Of a DNA stretch of 64,000 bases, positions 26,380 through 34,976 are shown one piece after another. The translations under genes were made by a program, and so were the position numbers. Numbering within the stretch: position 1 is the first letter of the stretch; each line of letters opens with the position of its first letter. Below the pieces are notes generated by a model. That model had not been told where the DNA came from. It did not search any database and saw nothing but the letters and a program-made list of their open reading frames with translations. Source of the stretch: UBA1952 sp965246765 (GTDB lineage: Bacteria > Bacteroidota > Bacteroidia > Chitinophagales > Chitinophagaceae); NCBI GenBank assembly GCA_965246765.1, contig CBDFFJ010000004.1:434001-498000 (forward strand), written 5' to 3'.

Positions 26380-27708
26380 TCAGGCAGGATTCTGCTTCCG
26401 CAACCGTCCGATATCCCACAACACCGCCGCCAGCACCACGCCATATTCTATCCAAAGCTGTACAGCCGACTCTGCTTCCGGCTCCGCATGATATTCGTAA
26501 TAGCTGCTCACAATCATCGCCGACCAGACCAGCGGGAAGCGTAGCGGTGTAAAGACGCACAGCGCAACCAGCGGTATGATATACCAGGGGTGTACCATCG
26601 TGGTGAACGCGAGATAAACGGACAATGTGACAAGGAACGCCTTTGGCAAATCGGCTGTGAATAAGGCTTTGCGCTTTATAAAGGCATAAAGTAGCATGGC
26701 CGTTGTGCTAAGGCCGCCGAGGGTCGGAGCAATGGTTTCAATTCTTATCTCGTTCGTGAAATAGAGTACAATGTCGCGGACAAGGTAATAGATGCTTGCA
26801 TTGAACTCAAAAAGGTTGAAGTATAGTCCAACGCTTGCAGTAGCGTGATGATAAAGCCCGGCATTGACGAACGGCAGCCAGCAGACCGCGAATAACATGA
26901 GTACGGATGCGCAGAAAAGCAATCCTCGCCTCCATTCGAAATAGGCCAGCATGAGCGGCAGAAAAATAAGCGGCACGAGCTTCGTTACAGCAGCGCCAGT
27001 AAAGAGGAGCACAGCCAGCCAAAAGCGACTCTTCTGCAAAGCATAGAGTGTCGCAAGCAAGAAAAACACCACAACGCCCTCATGATGCACATTGCCCGTA
27101 AGCTCTGCGATTACCAGTGGGTTCAGCGCATAAAGCAGCGCTTTACTGCGGGATACTCTCCAGCTATCGCAAAGCCTAAGGAGCAGTGCGATAGAGCCGC
27201 ATTCCGCGAGTAGGATGAAGCCTTTCAGCACCACTACGTTTGCGGAAACATTGTGCGGAAAAAGCCACGAAGCCGCCGCGAACATGCCTTGCAACAAGGG
27301 CGGATAAACGGTGAAATAGTCCGGCGAATTCATCGCATGAAACAAAGATGCATCGGCGATTTCCGAGTCGGGCAATCCCCCCTTCATTAATTCCGAAGGC
27401 AGGTGATTAAATGGATTATAGCCCGCTGCCAACAGCCGCCCATCCCAAACAAAGCGTGCCCAATCATCGGAAAGCTGTGGAAAAGCGAACACCCACATGG
27501 CCCGCAGCGCGACGCTGCCAATCAGCAACAAGCTTAGCTGCTTTGCGGTAACTGCGGTTTGGCAAAGCAGATAATAAAGCAGAAATAACACCCCGAACAA
27601 ACTGAAGAGCTGCATCGTCTGTGAGCGCAGCGTGAAATATGCAAGCCACACATGCACGACGACCATCAGCATGAACAGCAACGCGATTTTGATGGTGGCT
27701 CCTTTCAT
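26380..27708 (-). CDS. Polytopic GT-C mannosyltransferase-like protein
   Basis: The 442-residue membrane protein has about ten hydrophobic segments. After the first two helices comes QLSDDWARFVWDGRL, the acidic loop typical of GT-C enzymes of the GT87/PMT/ArnT kind that use polyprenyl-phosphate sugars. HHEGVVVFFLLATLY and the VMVHPWYIIPL-like block (TTMVHPWYIIPL) are also as in GT87 proteins. Its start is 1 bp from the stop of the GT2 gene. The pair resembles a polyprenyl-phosphate-sugar synthase plus the enzyme that uses its product. It is last in a five-gene operon starting at 31932. Confidence 0.8.
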   Translation of the reverse strand: MKGATIKIALLFMLMVVVHVWLAYFTLRSQTMQLFSLFGVLFLLYYLLCQTAVTAKQLSLLLIGSVALRAMWVFAFPQLSDDWARFVWDGRLLAAGYNPFNHLPSELMKGGLPDSEIADASLFHAMNSPDYFTVYPPLLQGMFAAASWLFPHNVSANVVVLKGFILLAECGSIALLLRLCDSWRVSRSKALLYALNPLVIAELTGNVHHEGVVVFFLLATLYALQKSRFWLAVLLFTGAAVTKLVPLIFLPLMLAYFEWRRGLLFCASVLMLFAVCWLPFVNAGLYHHATASVGLYFNLFEFNASIYYLVRDIVLYFTNEIRIETIAPTLGGLSTTAMLLYAFIKRKALFTADLPKAFLVTLSVYLAFTTMVHPWYIIPLVALCVFTPLRFPLVWSAMIVSSYYEYHAEPEAESAVQLWIEYGVVLAAVLWDIGRLRKQNPA

Positions 27709-27709
27709 G

Positions 27710-28405
27710 CTACAGGTACTTGAAGATGGTCGTGATAATCTTGTAACCCGCGCCCAGCGTGCCCCGCACTGTGCCGCTCACTTTTGATATGCCGATACGC
27801 TCGCGGTAGCTCACCGGCACTTCGGTAATCTTCAGGCGCTGCTTCGCGGCTTTTAGCTGCATCTCTACCGTCCAGCCGTAGTTCCTGTCTTTCATGCTGA
27901 GGCCTTCCAGCGCGAGCCAGCGGATTGCGCGGAACGGCCCGAGGTCGGTGTAGTTGATGCGATAGAGTACGCGCATCATGCGTGTGGCGAGCCAGTTGCC
28001 GAAAATCTGCTGCGGCATCATGCTGCCGCGCTTCCGCTTGCCCAGCGCACGCGAGCCTATGACCATATCATAAGCGTCTTCGGTAATTGGTTTCAACAAT
28101 AGTGGGAGCTCCTCAGGATAATCCGAGTAGTCTGCGTCAAGGAATACGATGATGTCCGGATGAAGGTGCTGGCGACGCACGTATTCCATGCCTTTGAGGC
28201 AGGCATTGCCATAACCCTGTTTTGGCTCATCAACGACAATCGCCCCTGCCTCTTCTGCAGAGCGCCGCGTTTCGTCTTTAGAGTTGTTGTTGACGACGAT
28301 TATTTGGGAGACATGCGCCTTCGGAATCTCCCTTACCACCATCCCGACTGCATTCTGTTCGTTGAAGGCTGGTATGATTACAATTACTTTGGGTGGACGC
28401 TGCAT
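27710..28405 (-). CDS. GT2 glycosyltransferase, polyprenyl-phosphate-sugar synthase type
   Basis: The 231-residue protein has VIVIIPAFNEQNA, IIVVNNNSKDET, FLDADYSDYPEE (DxD) and GSRALGKRKRGSM, the layout of dolichyl-phosphate glucose or mannose synthases without a C-terminal membrane domain. The downstream GT-C gene starts 2 bp later and probably uses the lipid-linked sugar. The upstream gene is the 4Fe-4S membrane protein (6-bp gap). Confidence 0.88.
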   Translation of the reverse strand: MQRPPKVIVIIPAFNEQNAVGMVVREIPKAHVSQIIVVNNNSKDETRRSAEEAGAIVVDEPKQGYGNACLKGMEYVRRQHLHPDIIVFLDADYSDYPEELPLLLKPITEDAYDMVIGSRALGKRKRGSMMPQQIFGNWLATRMMRVLYRINYTDLGPFRAIRWLALEGLSMKDRNYGWTVEMQLKAAKQRLKITEVPVSYRERIGISKVSGTVRGTLGAGYKIITTIFKYL

Positions 28406-28411
28406 GAACGG

Positions 28412-29809
28412 TTACTTGTCAGGAAGCATTCCCGTCAGCGAAGGTGATTCTTTAATACGCGCTACTTCCGGCCCATTCTCCAATTTCAGCACGCCACGCG
28501 GACAAACTGCCGCGCACACGCCGCAGCCTACGCACGACGCCCGCACGATGTTCTGGCCTTTTTGCGCATACGCCCGCACATCTATCCCCTGCTCACAATA
28601 GGTAGAACAGTTGCCGCAGGAAATGCACTGCCCGCCATTCGTAGTAATCCGGAAGCGCGATTTGAAGCGTTGTATTATGCCCATGTACGCCGCCAGTGGG
28701 CACCCAAACCGGCACCATACGCGATTGCCCATGATGGGATAAAAGCCAACGCCGACAACTCCTGAAAAAACGGCCCCGATGATGAATCCGTATGGCGTCT
28801 TGAAGTAAGTATCTATGTCCAGCCCAAGGAAAGTTTCGGAGCCGCTAAAGTAGCCGTAGAGCACAACCGCCGTCATGAGCGTGACGGCTACGAGCACGGA
28901 ATGAATCATCCAGCGCTCTACTTTCCACGCCCCTACTTTTTTTGAAGAAAGCTGCCGGAACGGGTCGCCCGCAGTCTCGGCCAGTCCGCCGCAACCGCAG
29001 ACCCAGCTGCAATACCAGCGCTTGCCGACGAAGTATGTGATGATGGGCGCAACGGTAGTAAAGAGAAAAGTGCCGACAACGAGATATAACATGCCGAGGT
29101 TGCCGCTCTGTCGCATTGCATCTAAGCTTTCCGGGTAAAAGAACTCATGGTTGAGCGGCCAGAAGAGCTTGATGTCTTTGTTGAAATCACCGGCTCCGTT
29201 TTTGAGCCCCGCAATAATTTCAGGAATGAAGAACGCCAGCACGAGCTGACTCGCCATTACCACCAGCGTACGCACGGTATGATAGCGATTGCCCCGGTAT
29301 TTGAACAGGAACTTGATGCCCATCGCCAGGATAGCCACCGTGTAAAGCACGCCATACATAAACCACTCGCTTGCGACATCGCCATGAAGCAAGTTGCTCA
29401 GCGGGTCAAAGAGATGAATAAGGCCGGTGTTGGGCACGCTCTCTTCTGCATTGCCGAGGCCCAGGTATTGCGGCCACCAATAGATAAGCACGTAAAATCC
29501 TGTGAGGATAATGCCAATCATCCATCCGGCAATCCCGCGCGCAGTAAGGCTTTGCTGCCACACGCCGTTATTCTTAATTCCCGCCGGTTGCGAAAGATAT
29601 TTTCCGCCCGCGTAGATGGCCGTGCCGCCGATAATGGCGATGATGGCTGCCCACATATACACCGGCGCAGGCTGAAGGCTGACGCCCGCAAGTGAGACTA
29701 ATAACAGGAGTACCCCAATCGCTGCAAGCGCGAGTCCCGCCTTGCCAGCGGTGCTTAACCCTTCGGGATGCGGCTGGGCGATGGATAAGCTGGGTGTTTC
29801 TGTGAGCAT
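28412..29809 (-). CDS. Membrane 4Fe-4S ferredoxin-type protein (NapH/NosR-like)
   Basis: The 465-residue protein has about six transmembrane helices. A CxxxC-containing membrane loop (YCSWVCGCGGLAE) and RFGCPLAAYMG resemble the NapH/NosR/CcoG redox family. Two C-terminal [4Fe-4S] motifs follow: CISCGNCSTYC (about 396-406) and CVGCGVCAAVCP (about 426-437). It should carry electrons between the quinone pool or cytoplasm and a partner. It is 15 bp downstream of the FAD oxidoreductase gene, its likely partner, and precedes two glycosyltransferases. What is being reduced is unknown. Confidence 0.85.
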   Translation of the reverse strand: MLTETPSLSIAQPHPEGLSTAGKAGLALAAIGVLLLLVSLAGVSLQPAPVYMWAAIIAIIGGTAIYAGGKYLSQPAGIKNNGVWQQSLTARGIAGWMIGIILTGFYVLIYWWPQYLGLGNAEESVPNTGLIHLFDPLSNLLHGDVASEWFMYGVLYTVAILAMGIKFLFKYRGNRYHTVRTLVVMASQLVLAFFIPEIIAGLKNGAGDFNKDIKLFWPLNHEFFYPESLDAMRQSGNLGMLYLVVGTFLFTTVAPIITYFVGKRWYCSWVCGCGGLAETAGDPFRQLSSKKVGAWKVERWMIHSVLVAVTLMTAVVLYGYFSGSETFLGLDIDTYFKTPYGFIIGAVFSGVVGVGFYPIMGNRVWCRFGCPLAAYMGIIQRFKSRFRITTNGGQCISCGNCSTYCEQGIDVRAYAQKGQNIVRASCVGCGVCAAVCPRGVLKLENGPEVARIKESPSLTGMLPDK

Positions 29810-29824
29810 AGCGGTTGAATTTTT

Positions 29825-31168
29825 TTATGAAGCGAATCCAAGAATGCGCTTCCAGCTTTTTCGTTCCGGTTTTACCGATGTTCCGGCTGCCATGTTATAT
29901 GCCTGCATGATGGTGCCTTCGTAGTGACGATAAAACTCCGGGTCAAACTGGGCATCAGCGAGATGCGCCATTACATAAGACATATTACGGCGTTCACGAA
30001 GCCAGCGGTCGGCCACCTCATGGCGCAGCCTCATACCAAAGACGTTGATGCCCTGCAGTGTTTTTCGCTGCTCGTCGTACACCGCGCGAAAGGAAATTTT
30101 CCCGCCCGGGTGCTCCCAGTAAAACGCCCGCTGTCCTTCGGCGGTCTTTGCCGGAACAAGTCCATAGGTCTGGTATTCTATATCAAAGAATTTAGCGGAA
30201 TTGAACCACGGGCCGGGCGTGTATGGCGTTCGTTCACCGCACAGCGTTCTCGCCAATATCTCTCCGTGCATTCGCCCAGTGTACCAAACCTGCTCCACCG
30301 GTTTGCGGCCTTCGGGCGGCTTCCGGTATTGCACACAATCGCCAATAGCAAATACATCGGGTACGGAAGTCTCCATCGCTTCATTCACAAGGATGCCTTT
30401 GTCCGTTTCAATGCCGCTCTCTTTTAGAAAAGCAATGTTGGCCCGGACGCCAACTGTGAGGCCTGCGAACTCGCACTCAATCGTCCGGCCGTCTTTCGTT
30501 TTGATGTGGTGCAGGCGGCCATTGCCGTCCTTATCATGCAGGCTTTCCAGCTCTGTTTCGGGCAACAGTTCCACGCCATGTTCCGCGGCGTGGCGACCTA
30601 TCATGGCTGCTTCCTCGTCGGATAGCACACTGTTCCAAAACAGCTTTTCGCGCACCAGCATTTTTACGCCAATCCCGCGACTGCGCAGCATTTCCGCCAT
30701 TTCAATGCCAATGAGCCCGCCGCCAATTATCACAGCTTGTCTAATGCCTTTCGTCTGCGATTCCATCCCTTCCAAATCCTGAAGGCTGTACAATCCCTGC
30801 ACACCGCGCAGGTCTTTACCAGGCCAGTCGGGGATGTTGCTTTGCGAGCCGCAGGCGACGACGAGCTTATCATAGGGCAACACAGCGCCGCTTTTCAGCA
30901 TCAGCACTTTGCCGCGCGTGTCCACTTTGGTAACGGCATCATGAACCAGCTCTAATCTGTTCTTCTCCCAAAATGAGTCTTCGTACGGCTTGATGTGCTC
31001 GTGCTTCATGTGGCCCATATAGACGTACATAAGGGCAGTGCGCGAGAAGAAATGCGGCGATTCGGACGAGATGATGGTAATACGCACACCGGCATCGCGC
31101 TTGCGCACCTCGCGGGCACAGGTGGTGCCGGATATGCCATTGCCTATGATTATGAGATGCTCAGGCAT
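29825..31168 (-). CDS. NAD(P)/FAD-dependent oxidoreductase (nitrite/rubredoxin reductase-like fold)
   Basis: The 447-residue pyridine-nucleotide-disulfide-type flavoprotein has the FAD-binding GNGISGTTCARE at 9-20 and the NAD(P)-binding VIIGGGLIGIEMAE near 148-161. VPDVFAIGDCVQY closes the second FAD contact. No redox-active CxxC pair is visible, which places it with NirB-like or rubredoxin-reductase-like enzymes. A ~130-residue C-terminal extension follows. It is 5 bp downstream of DUF547 and upstream of the 4Fe-4S membrane protein; electron flow NAD(P)H to FAD to Fe-S is likely. Confidence 0.88.
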   Translation of the reverse strand: MPEHLIIIGNGISGTTCAREVRKRDAGVRITIISSESPHFFSRTALMYVYMGHMKHEHIKPYEDSFWEKNRLELVHDAVTKVDTRGKVLMLKSGAVLPYDKLVVACGSQSNIPDWPGKDLRGVQGLYSLQDLEGMESQTKGIRQAVIIGGGLIGIEMAEMLRSRGIGVKMLVREKLFWNSVLSDEEAAMIGRHAAEHGVELLPETELESLHDKDGNGRLHHIKTKDGRTIECEFAGLTVGVRANIAFLKESGIETDKGILVNEAMETSVPDVFAIGDCVQYRKPPEGRKPVEQVWYTGRMHGEILARTLCGERTPYTPGPWFNSAKFFDIEYQTYGLVPAKTAEGQRAFYWEHPGGKISFRAVYDEQRKTLQGINVFGMRLRHEVADRWLRERRNMSYVMAHLADAQFDPEFYRHYEGTIMQAYNMAAGTSVKPERKSWKRILGFAS

Positions 31169-31173
31169 GGCGC

Positions 31174-31932
31174 TTAGCGTTGCTCGTTGAGCGACCAGTC
31201 GTAGTCTTTGTATTCAATGTCGGCGTCTTCTTTCAGCTTTAGCGGTGCATACAGATTGATGAACGCGATTACGCTGCCGCTTTTCTTTTTAAAGTCTTTT
31301 CCGAACCAGTCAAAGTAGGGGGACAACTCTGCTTTGGAGGAAGATTCAAATTCGTTCTTCGCTTTCGTGCGCAGGAAATCGCGTGCCTGGTCGGTTAGTT
31401 GCTCATCCAGCTTCGCGCCTATGTAAGCCTCATTGCGCAGCCGGGCGCAGCTTCGTGATGCGCATACTATGGCGAAGTGAATGCGCGGGTCGTTGAAGTC
31501 CTTGCGCAGAATCTGGTTTTCAATTTTGTCCAGCTTAAAATGCTTTCCGCCAATCCTGAAGAACTTCTTTTGCCATGGCGTGTTGATGCGCACAATCTGG
31601 CGCTTGGGGCCAATGTCCTTAATGCTCTTCACCGGGTAATGGTCAATAATCAGCTTCACCGTAAAGGCATTGTAGGCGTTTATCCAGTAGGCTTCCTTGT
31701 CGGCCGCAGACCAGGACTTTTGGGGCGGATTGCCACTCAGCAAAGCCAGATAGCTTTCAAACTCTGTTTTGTCTTTGATGATTCCTTTGTAGTTTACCCA
31801 GCCCGCGTTGTTGACATACTTCCTGAGTATTTTATCCCAGGCATCGTGTGAGGGCACTGATGCCTTCGCAAGACTACACGTGAGCAAGCAAAGCGCACTT
31901 ATGATAATTGACCGGCTCAGGAACAGCTTCAT
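31174..31932 (-). CDS. Secreted DUF547 protein (copy 2), head of a redox/glycosyltransferase operon
   Basis: The 252-residue protein has a signal peptide (SALCLLTCSLAKAS). The DUF547 blocks are YWINAYNAFTVKLI, RIHFAIVCASRSC, LSPYFDWFGKDF and YKDYDWSLNE. It shares these blocks with the DUF547 protein at 11707 but is otherwise diverged. It is the first gene of a tight minus-strand operon (gaps of 5, 15, 6 and 1 bp) with FAD oxidoreductase, 4Fe-4S protein, GT2 and GT-C. Its activity is unknown. The conserved His and Cys residues (HFAIVCASRSC) look catalytic or metal-binding. Confidence 0.88.
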   Translation of the reverse strand: MKLFLSRSIIISALCLLTCSLAKASVPSHDAWDKILRKYVNNAGWVNYKGIIKDKTEFESYLALLSGNPPQKSWSAADKEAYWINAYNAFTVKLIIDHYPVKSIKDIGPKRQIVRINTPWQKKFFRIGGKHFKLDKIENQILRKDFNDPRIHFAIVCASRSCARLRNEAYIGAKLDEQLTDQARDFLRTKAKNEFESSSKAELSPYFDWFGKDFKKKSGSVIAFINLYAPLKLKEDADIEYKDYDWSLNEQR

Positions 31933-32009
31933 TGATGTAGTGATTGGGAATGATAAGGTACGAACGGCGGGTAGAAAATGTTTTGCGTAGTAAAACCACG
32001 CCCTTGCCG

Positions 32010-32732
32010 TTATTCAATTCCAAATTCCACTTCGCCCGCCGCTTCCGCCGTGTAGCTCCCAAACATCCGGTCCCACCACGGCAATACAGAGCCGTAATTG
32101 CTGTCCGCCTCGCGCCGGACAACGGAGTGATGAATCCGGTGCATCCACGGCGTCACCATCCCGGCGCGCAAGGCCGCATCTATCCTCCGGCCTATGCGAA
32201 TGCCGGAATGGTGAAATATCACGACAGCAGAAAAGACGATACCGTAAAGCGCAAAACCGGCTATGCTGATGCCGAGCAATGGAAAAAGAGCCAGCCGCCA
32301 CACGTATGACAGCGACAACTCCACTGCATGAAAACGCAAGGCGGATGTACTGTTCATCTTTGTATCCTCATGGTGAAAGCGATGAAAGCGCCAGAGCCAG
32401 GCCCAACGATGATTTGCGCGATGCCACCAGTACATCAGGCAATCAAGAACGAGCAGCTCAGTGGCGATGCGCAGCAGCTTTGGAAGTTGAACAGTGTTGA
32501 GAGCTCCGAAAGGCCGCGCATTGTACCAGCTCATTGCCTTTTGAAAGAAATAGCCGATGCCGAAAATAAGAGCCGCGTTCAGGATGCCGATGCCGAAGTT
32601 CCGGGCATCGTGCCGGTAGTCAATCAGCTCGCGGCGCTGCGGATAAATGTGTTCGGCGGCATAAGCCGATAGCAGCACGCATCCGATTGCAAAAGGCTGA
32701 GCCGCTTTTAGGCTGCTTTCCCAATCCATCAT
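32010..32732 (-). CDS. Sterol desaturase / fatty acid hydroxylase family protein
   Basis: The 240-residue membrane protein has three of the His clusters of the non-haem di-iron hydroxylase family: WWHRANH, WRFHRFHH and HRIHHSVVRR. These enzymes hydroxylate or desaturate membrane lipids using O2. The start overlaps the stop of the phosphoesterase-like gene by 4 bp, so it is the third gene of a symporter-phosphoesterase-desaturase operon. The lipid substrate is unknown. A link with arsenolipid formation is speculative and rests only on neighbourhood. Confidence 0.88.
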   Translation of the reverse strand: MMDWESSLKAAQPFAIGCVLLSAYAAEHIYPQRRELIDYRHDARNFGIGILNAALIFGIGYFFQKAMSWYNARPFGALNTVQLPKLLRIATELLVLDCLMYWWHRANHRWAWLWRFHRFHHEDTKMNSTSALRFHAVELSLSYVWRLALFPLLGISIAGFALYGIVFSAVVIFHHSGIRIGRRIDAALRAGMVTPWMHRIHHSVVRREADSNYGSVLPWWDRMFGSYTAEAAGEVEFGIE

Positions 32733-33589
32733 TTACCTAGGATTTTATGAACTGTAGCGGAAATATTTTTGCCTTGCGCAAGGGTTTCCGCCTCCGGCAA
32801 AATCTCGCAATTGTCCCAGATGCCGGTAGTAAGGGTTAGCGCATATTGCTGTGGCAGTCCCGCTGCGAGCATCAGGGCCGCCGCCGTTTTGTAGTCGTAT
32901 TCCAGTTGGTGAAGACTCGCCATTATCCCGCCGGCCCCGTCGGTATCCATTATTGCATACCACACACGGGTATCGCCATCGTTTGCCGGCATTCCGATGA
33001 CTCCGGCATTCAGCCAGCACAAATGCTCCACTTCCTGAAAAAACGGAAGGCCGCTGTGGCCGGCAATAATTATATCGGCGCTTAGCGCTTCTAAGTTTTT
33101 GCGCTTTTCCGCCCAATCCGTTGATGCGAAAATGTATCCTGCGGTCTGGAACGCTGAACCATGCAGCACGCTGCAATTCCGACCGGAATAGTGGAAGCGA
33201 ATGAAGTCCGGAAGGCCATTCATCCATTGCAGTTCGGCGCCGCTCATCCTTGCCTTTGTGTAAGCATACCAGCTCCGCGAAGCCAAGTCGCAGCGCCCAT
33301 CTTCATTGAAGTTGCAGCCGCAGTCGTCTTCGCCGTTCCTGAGCTGAACCTCCACGTTTCCGGCAATGCAGTAAATGCCCCATTCCTGGATTAAGGCAAT
33401 GCATTCCACAGGCTGCGCACAATAGCCGACTACATCGCCCGTGCAAAAAATATTACCTGGGGGAATACCTTCAGCAAGCGCGGTATGTCGCATAGCGTGC
33501 AAAGCCTGGAGGTTGCCATAGGCGCCGCCGAACAGCAGCAGCTTCCCGGCGCGTTCACCAATGTCCTCAGTCCTGAATGGCGCTTCCAT
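32729..33589 (-). CDS. Metallophosphoesterase-like protein with atypical metal motifs
   Basis: The 286-residue protein has the calcineurin-type fold order but with altered ligands. The usual GDxHGN start is GGAYGN (about 21-26), GDVVGYC stands in block II, GNVEVQL replaces GNHD, and AGHSGLPFF matches the final GHTH block. A cysteine cluster, CGCNFNEDGRCD (about 91-102), follows block III. LNAGVIGMPANDGD is well formed. The loss of the first Asp/His pair means hydrolysis may be absent or use another metal set. It overlaps the symporter gene by 23 bp and the desaturase gene by 4 bp. Confidence 0.75.
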   Translation of the reverse strand: MEAPFRTEDIGERAGKLLLFGGAYGNLQALHAMRHTALAEGIPPGNIFCTGDVVGYCAQPVECIALIQEWGIYCIAGNVEVQLRNGEDDCGCNFNEDGRCDLASRSWYAYTKARMSGAELQWMNGLPDFIRFHYSGRNCSVLHGSAFQTAGYIFASTDWAEKRKNLEALSADIIIAGHSGLPFFQEVEHLCWLNAGVIGMPANDGDTRVWYAIMDTDGAGGIMASLHQLEYDYKTAAALMLAAGLPQQYALTLTTGIWDNCEILPEAETLAQGKNISATVHKILGK

Positions 33590-34928
33590 TTCGGAAAGCT
33601 AAGGGTAAAAAGAAAAGCAGAAAGCAGAGCGCAGTGCCGATAATGTTTATTGACAATAATTCCCCGTGCTTCCCCTCAAACCATACAAGGGAAGATGGCA
33701 ATGCTTTCGCTGCCAGAACAATTCCGGCTATCACGCCGCACCATACACTTAGCTGAAAGGATAGCTTTGGCATGGGCTTGTTCCAAAAGAGAAATACCGG
33801 GGCAAGCCCAATAACCATCGTCCCGCTGATGGTTGTTGCGGAAAGCACGCTGGCATTGAAAAAAACAGGAACAGTACCGAGCACGGCAAGCACGGACATA
33901 GCTATCCGGCCTTTGGAAATCGGCGCGGTTTTGAATCGCCCGATGTCCACGACTAATAGCTTGGCGAATGAGGTAAAGGTTGAATCAATGCAGGACGCCG
34001 CCGAAGTAATCATAATCAGGTTCATCATGAGCATCACACCGATGCCGAGCATCTTGCTTACTTCCACGGATGCCTGACCTTGCAAGCCTTGCGACTTTGC
34101 GAAGATGCCTATGAAGGAGAACAGCAGGATGCAGACGAAGCCAATAACAGTCGCAGCGATATAGCTTCGGATGGTGGTTTTAGGCGGGCTGATAAATGCC
34201 CGGTCGGTCAGAATCGGGTCGTGAAAGGGATAGCTGAACACTTGTAGCAGAGCGGTGAGCATCAGTGCTACTCCGCCCTTCATCGTCCATTCGCCCGACG
34301 ATAAATAATCTACCGCGTTGTAATGGCTTTTGGGCAGAATAATGAAGAGCAGAATGCATAGCAATACCGCAAAGAAACCCATCTGGATAGCATCAGTGAT
34401 AAGCGAGGTGCGCAGTCCGCCTTTTAGCGTGTAAGCCAGTATCAGCACCGTAAACACGATGATTGCCCAATAATAGTGGCTGCTACCCGGCGCGCCAAAG
34501 TAGCTGCCGATTACAATCGTGTTGCTCCATATCTCATTGTAAAGCCGGAAGAGTAGCAGCAGCGTAAACAGGCGCACGGCGTTGCTGCCATATTTAGTGC
34601 GCAGAAATTGGTGAATGCTTTCAAAGCCTCCCTTCACGCGCAGCTTGTAAAGTATCACGCCGCCGACCAGAAACGAAAAATAATAGCAGGCGTATGCCAG
34701 TCCGCCGACAATGCCATATTCCAGTCCGAGATTGGCTGCATTGGTAATGCTCTTGGCAAATATCCACGCAATCACAAGGCTGCTTGTGAGCATGAATGTG
34801 CCGGGCGCTTTTCCCGATTTAGAGGCCGCGCGGAAAAACTCTGTTGCGTTTTTTGCAAACGGGGATACTATAAGGAAGAGCGCGCCGAAACCAATCAGGA
34901 TGGCCCATTGCCAGAAGAGTGAATTCAT
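33567..34928 (-). CDS. Sodium:solute symporter (SSS family)
   Basis: The protein has 453 residues from the ATG at 34928 (MNSLFWQWAIL); the frame is open to 34952. It has about twelve transmembrane segments in the LeuT-like SSS order, with LVIAWIFAKSITNAANLG in the first conserved helix and YTLKGGLRTSLITDAIQ, a typical SSS signature, in the middle. It moves a solute with Na+; the substrate is not predictable. It is first in the operon with the phosphoesterase-like and sterol-desaturase-family genes. Confidence 0.88.
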   Translation of the reverse strand: MNSLFWQWAILIGFGALFLIVSPFAKNATEFFRAASKSGKAPGTFMLTSSLVIAWIFAKSITNAANLGLEYGIVGGLAYACYYFSFLVGGVILYKLRVKGGFESIHQFLRTKYGSNAVRLFTLLLLFRLYNEIWSNTIVIGSYFGAPGSSHYYWAIIVFTVLILAYTLKGGLRTSLITDAIQMGFFAVLLCILLFIILPKSHYNAVDYLSSGEWTMKGGVALMLTALLQVFSYPFHDPILTDRAFISPPKTTIRSYIAATVIGFVCILLFSFIGIFAKSQGLQGQASVEVSKMLGIGVMLMMNLIMITSAASCIDSTFTSFAKLLVVDIGRFKTAPISKGRIAMSVLAVLGTVPVFFNASVLSATTISGTMVIGLAPVFLFWNKPMPKLSFQLSVWCGVIAGIVLAAKALPSSLVWFEGKHGELLSINIIGTALCFLLFFLPLAFRNGSAIQD

Positions 34929-34938
34929 TTGAAAGAAG

Positions 34939-34974
34939 CATTGCCGGAGCATAATAGCTTGTGCCCCGGCAATG
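34939..34974 (-). terminator. Hairpin terminator of the susC-susD operon
   Basis: CATTGCCGG (34939-34947) pairs perfectly with CCGGCAATG (34966-34974). On the minus strand the hairpin begins 2 bp after the susD stop and is followed by CTTCTTTC. The position fits the end of the SusC/SusD transcript, just upstream of the symporter start. Confidence 0.55.
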
Positions 34975-34976
34975 AT

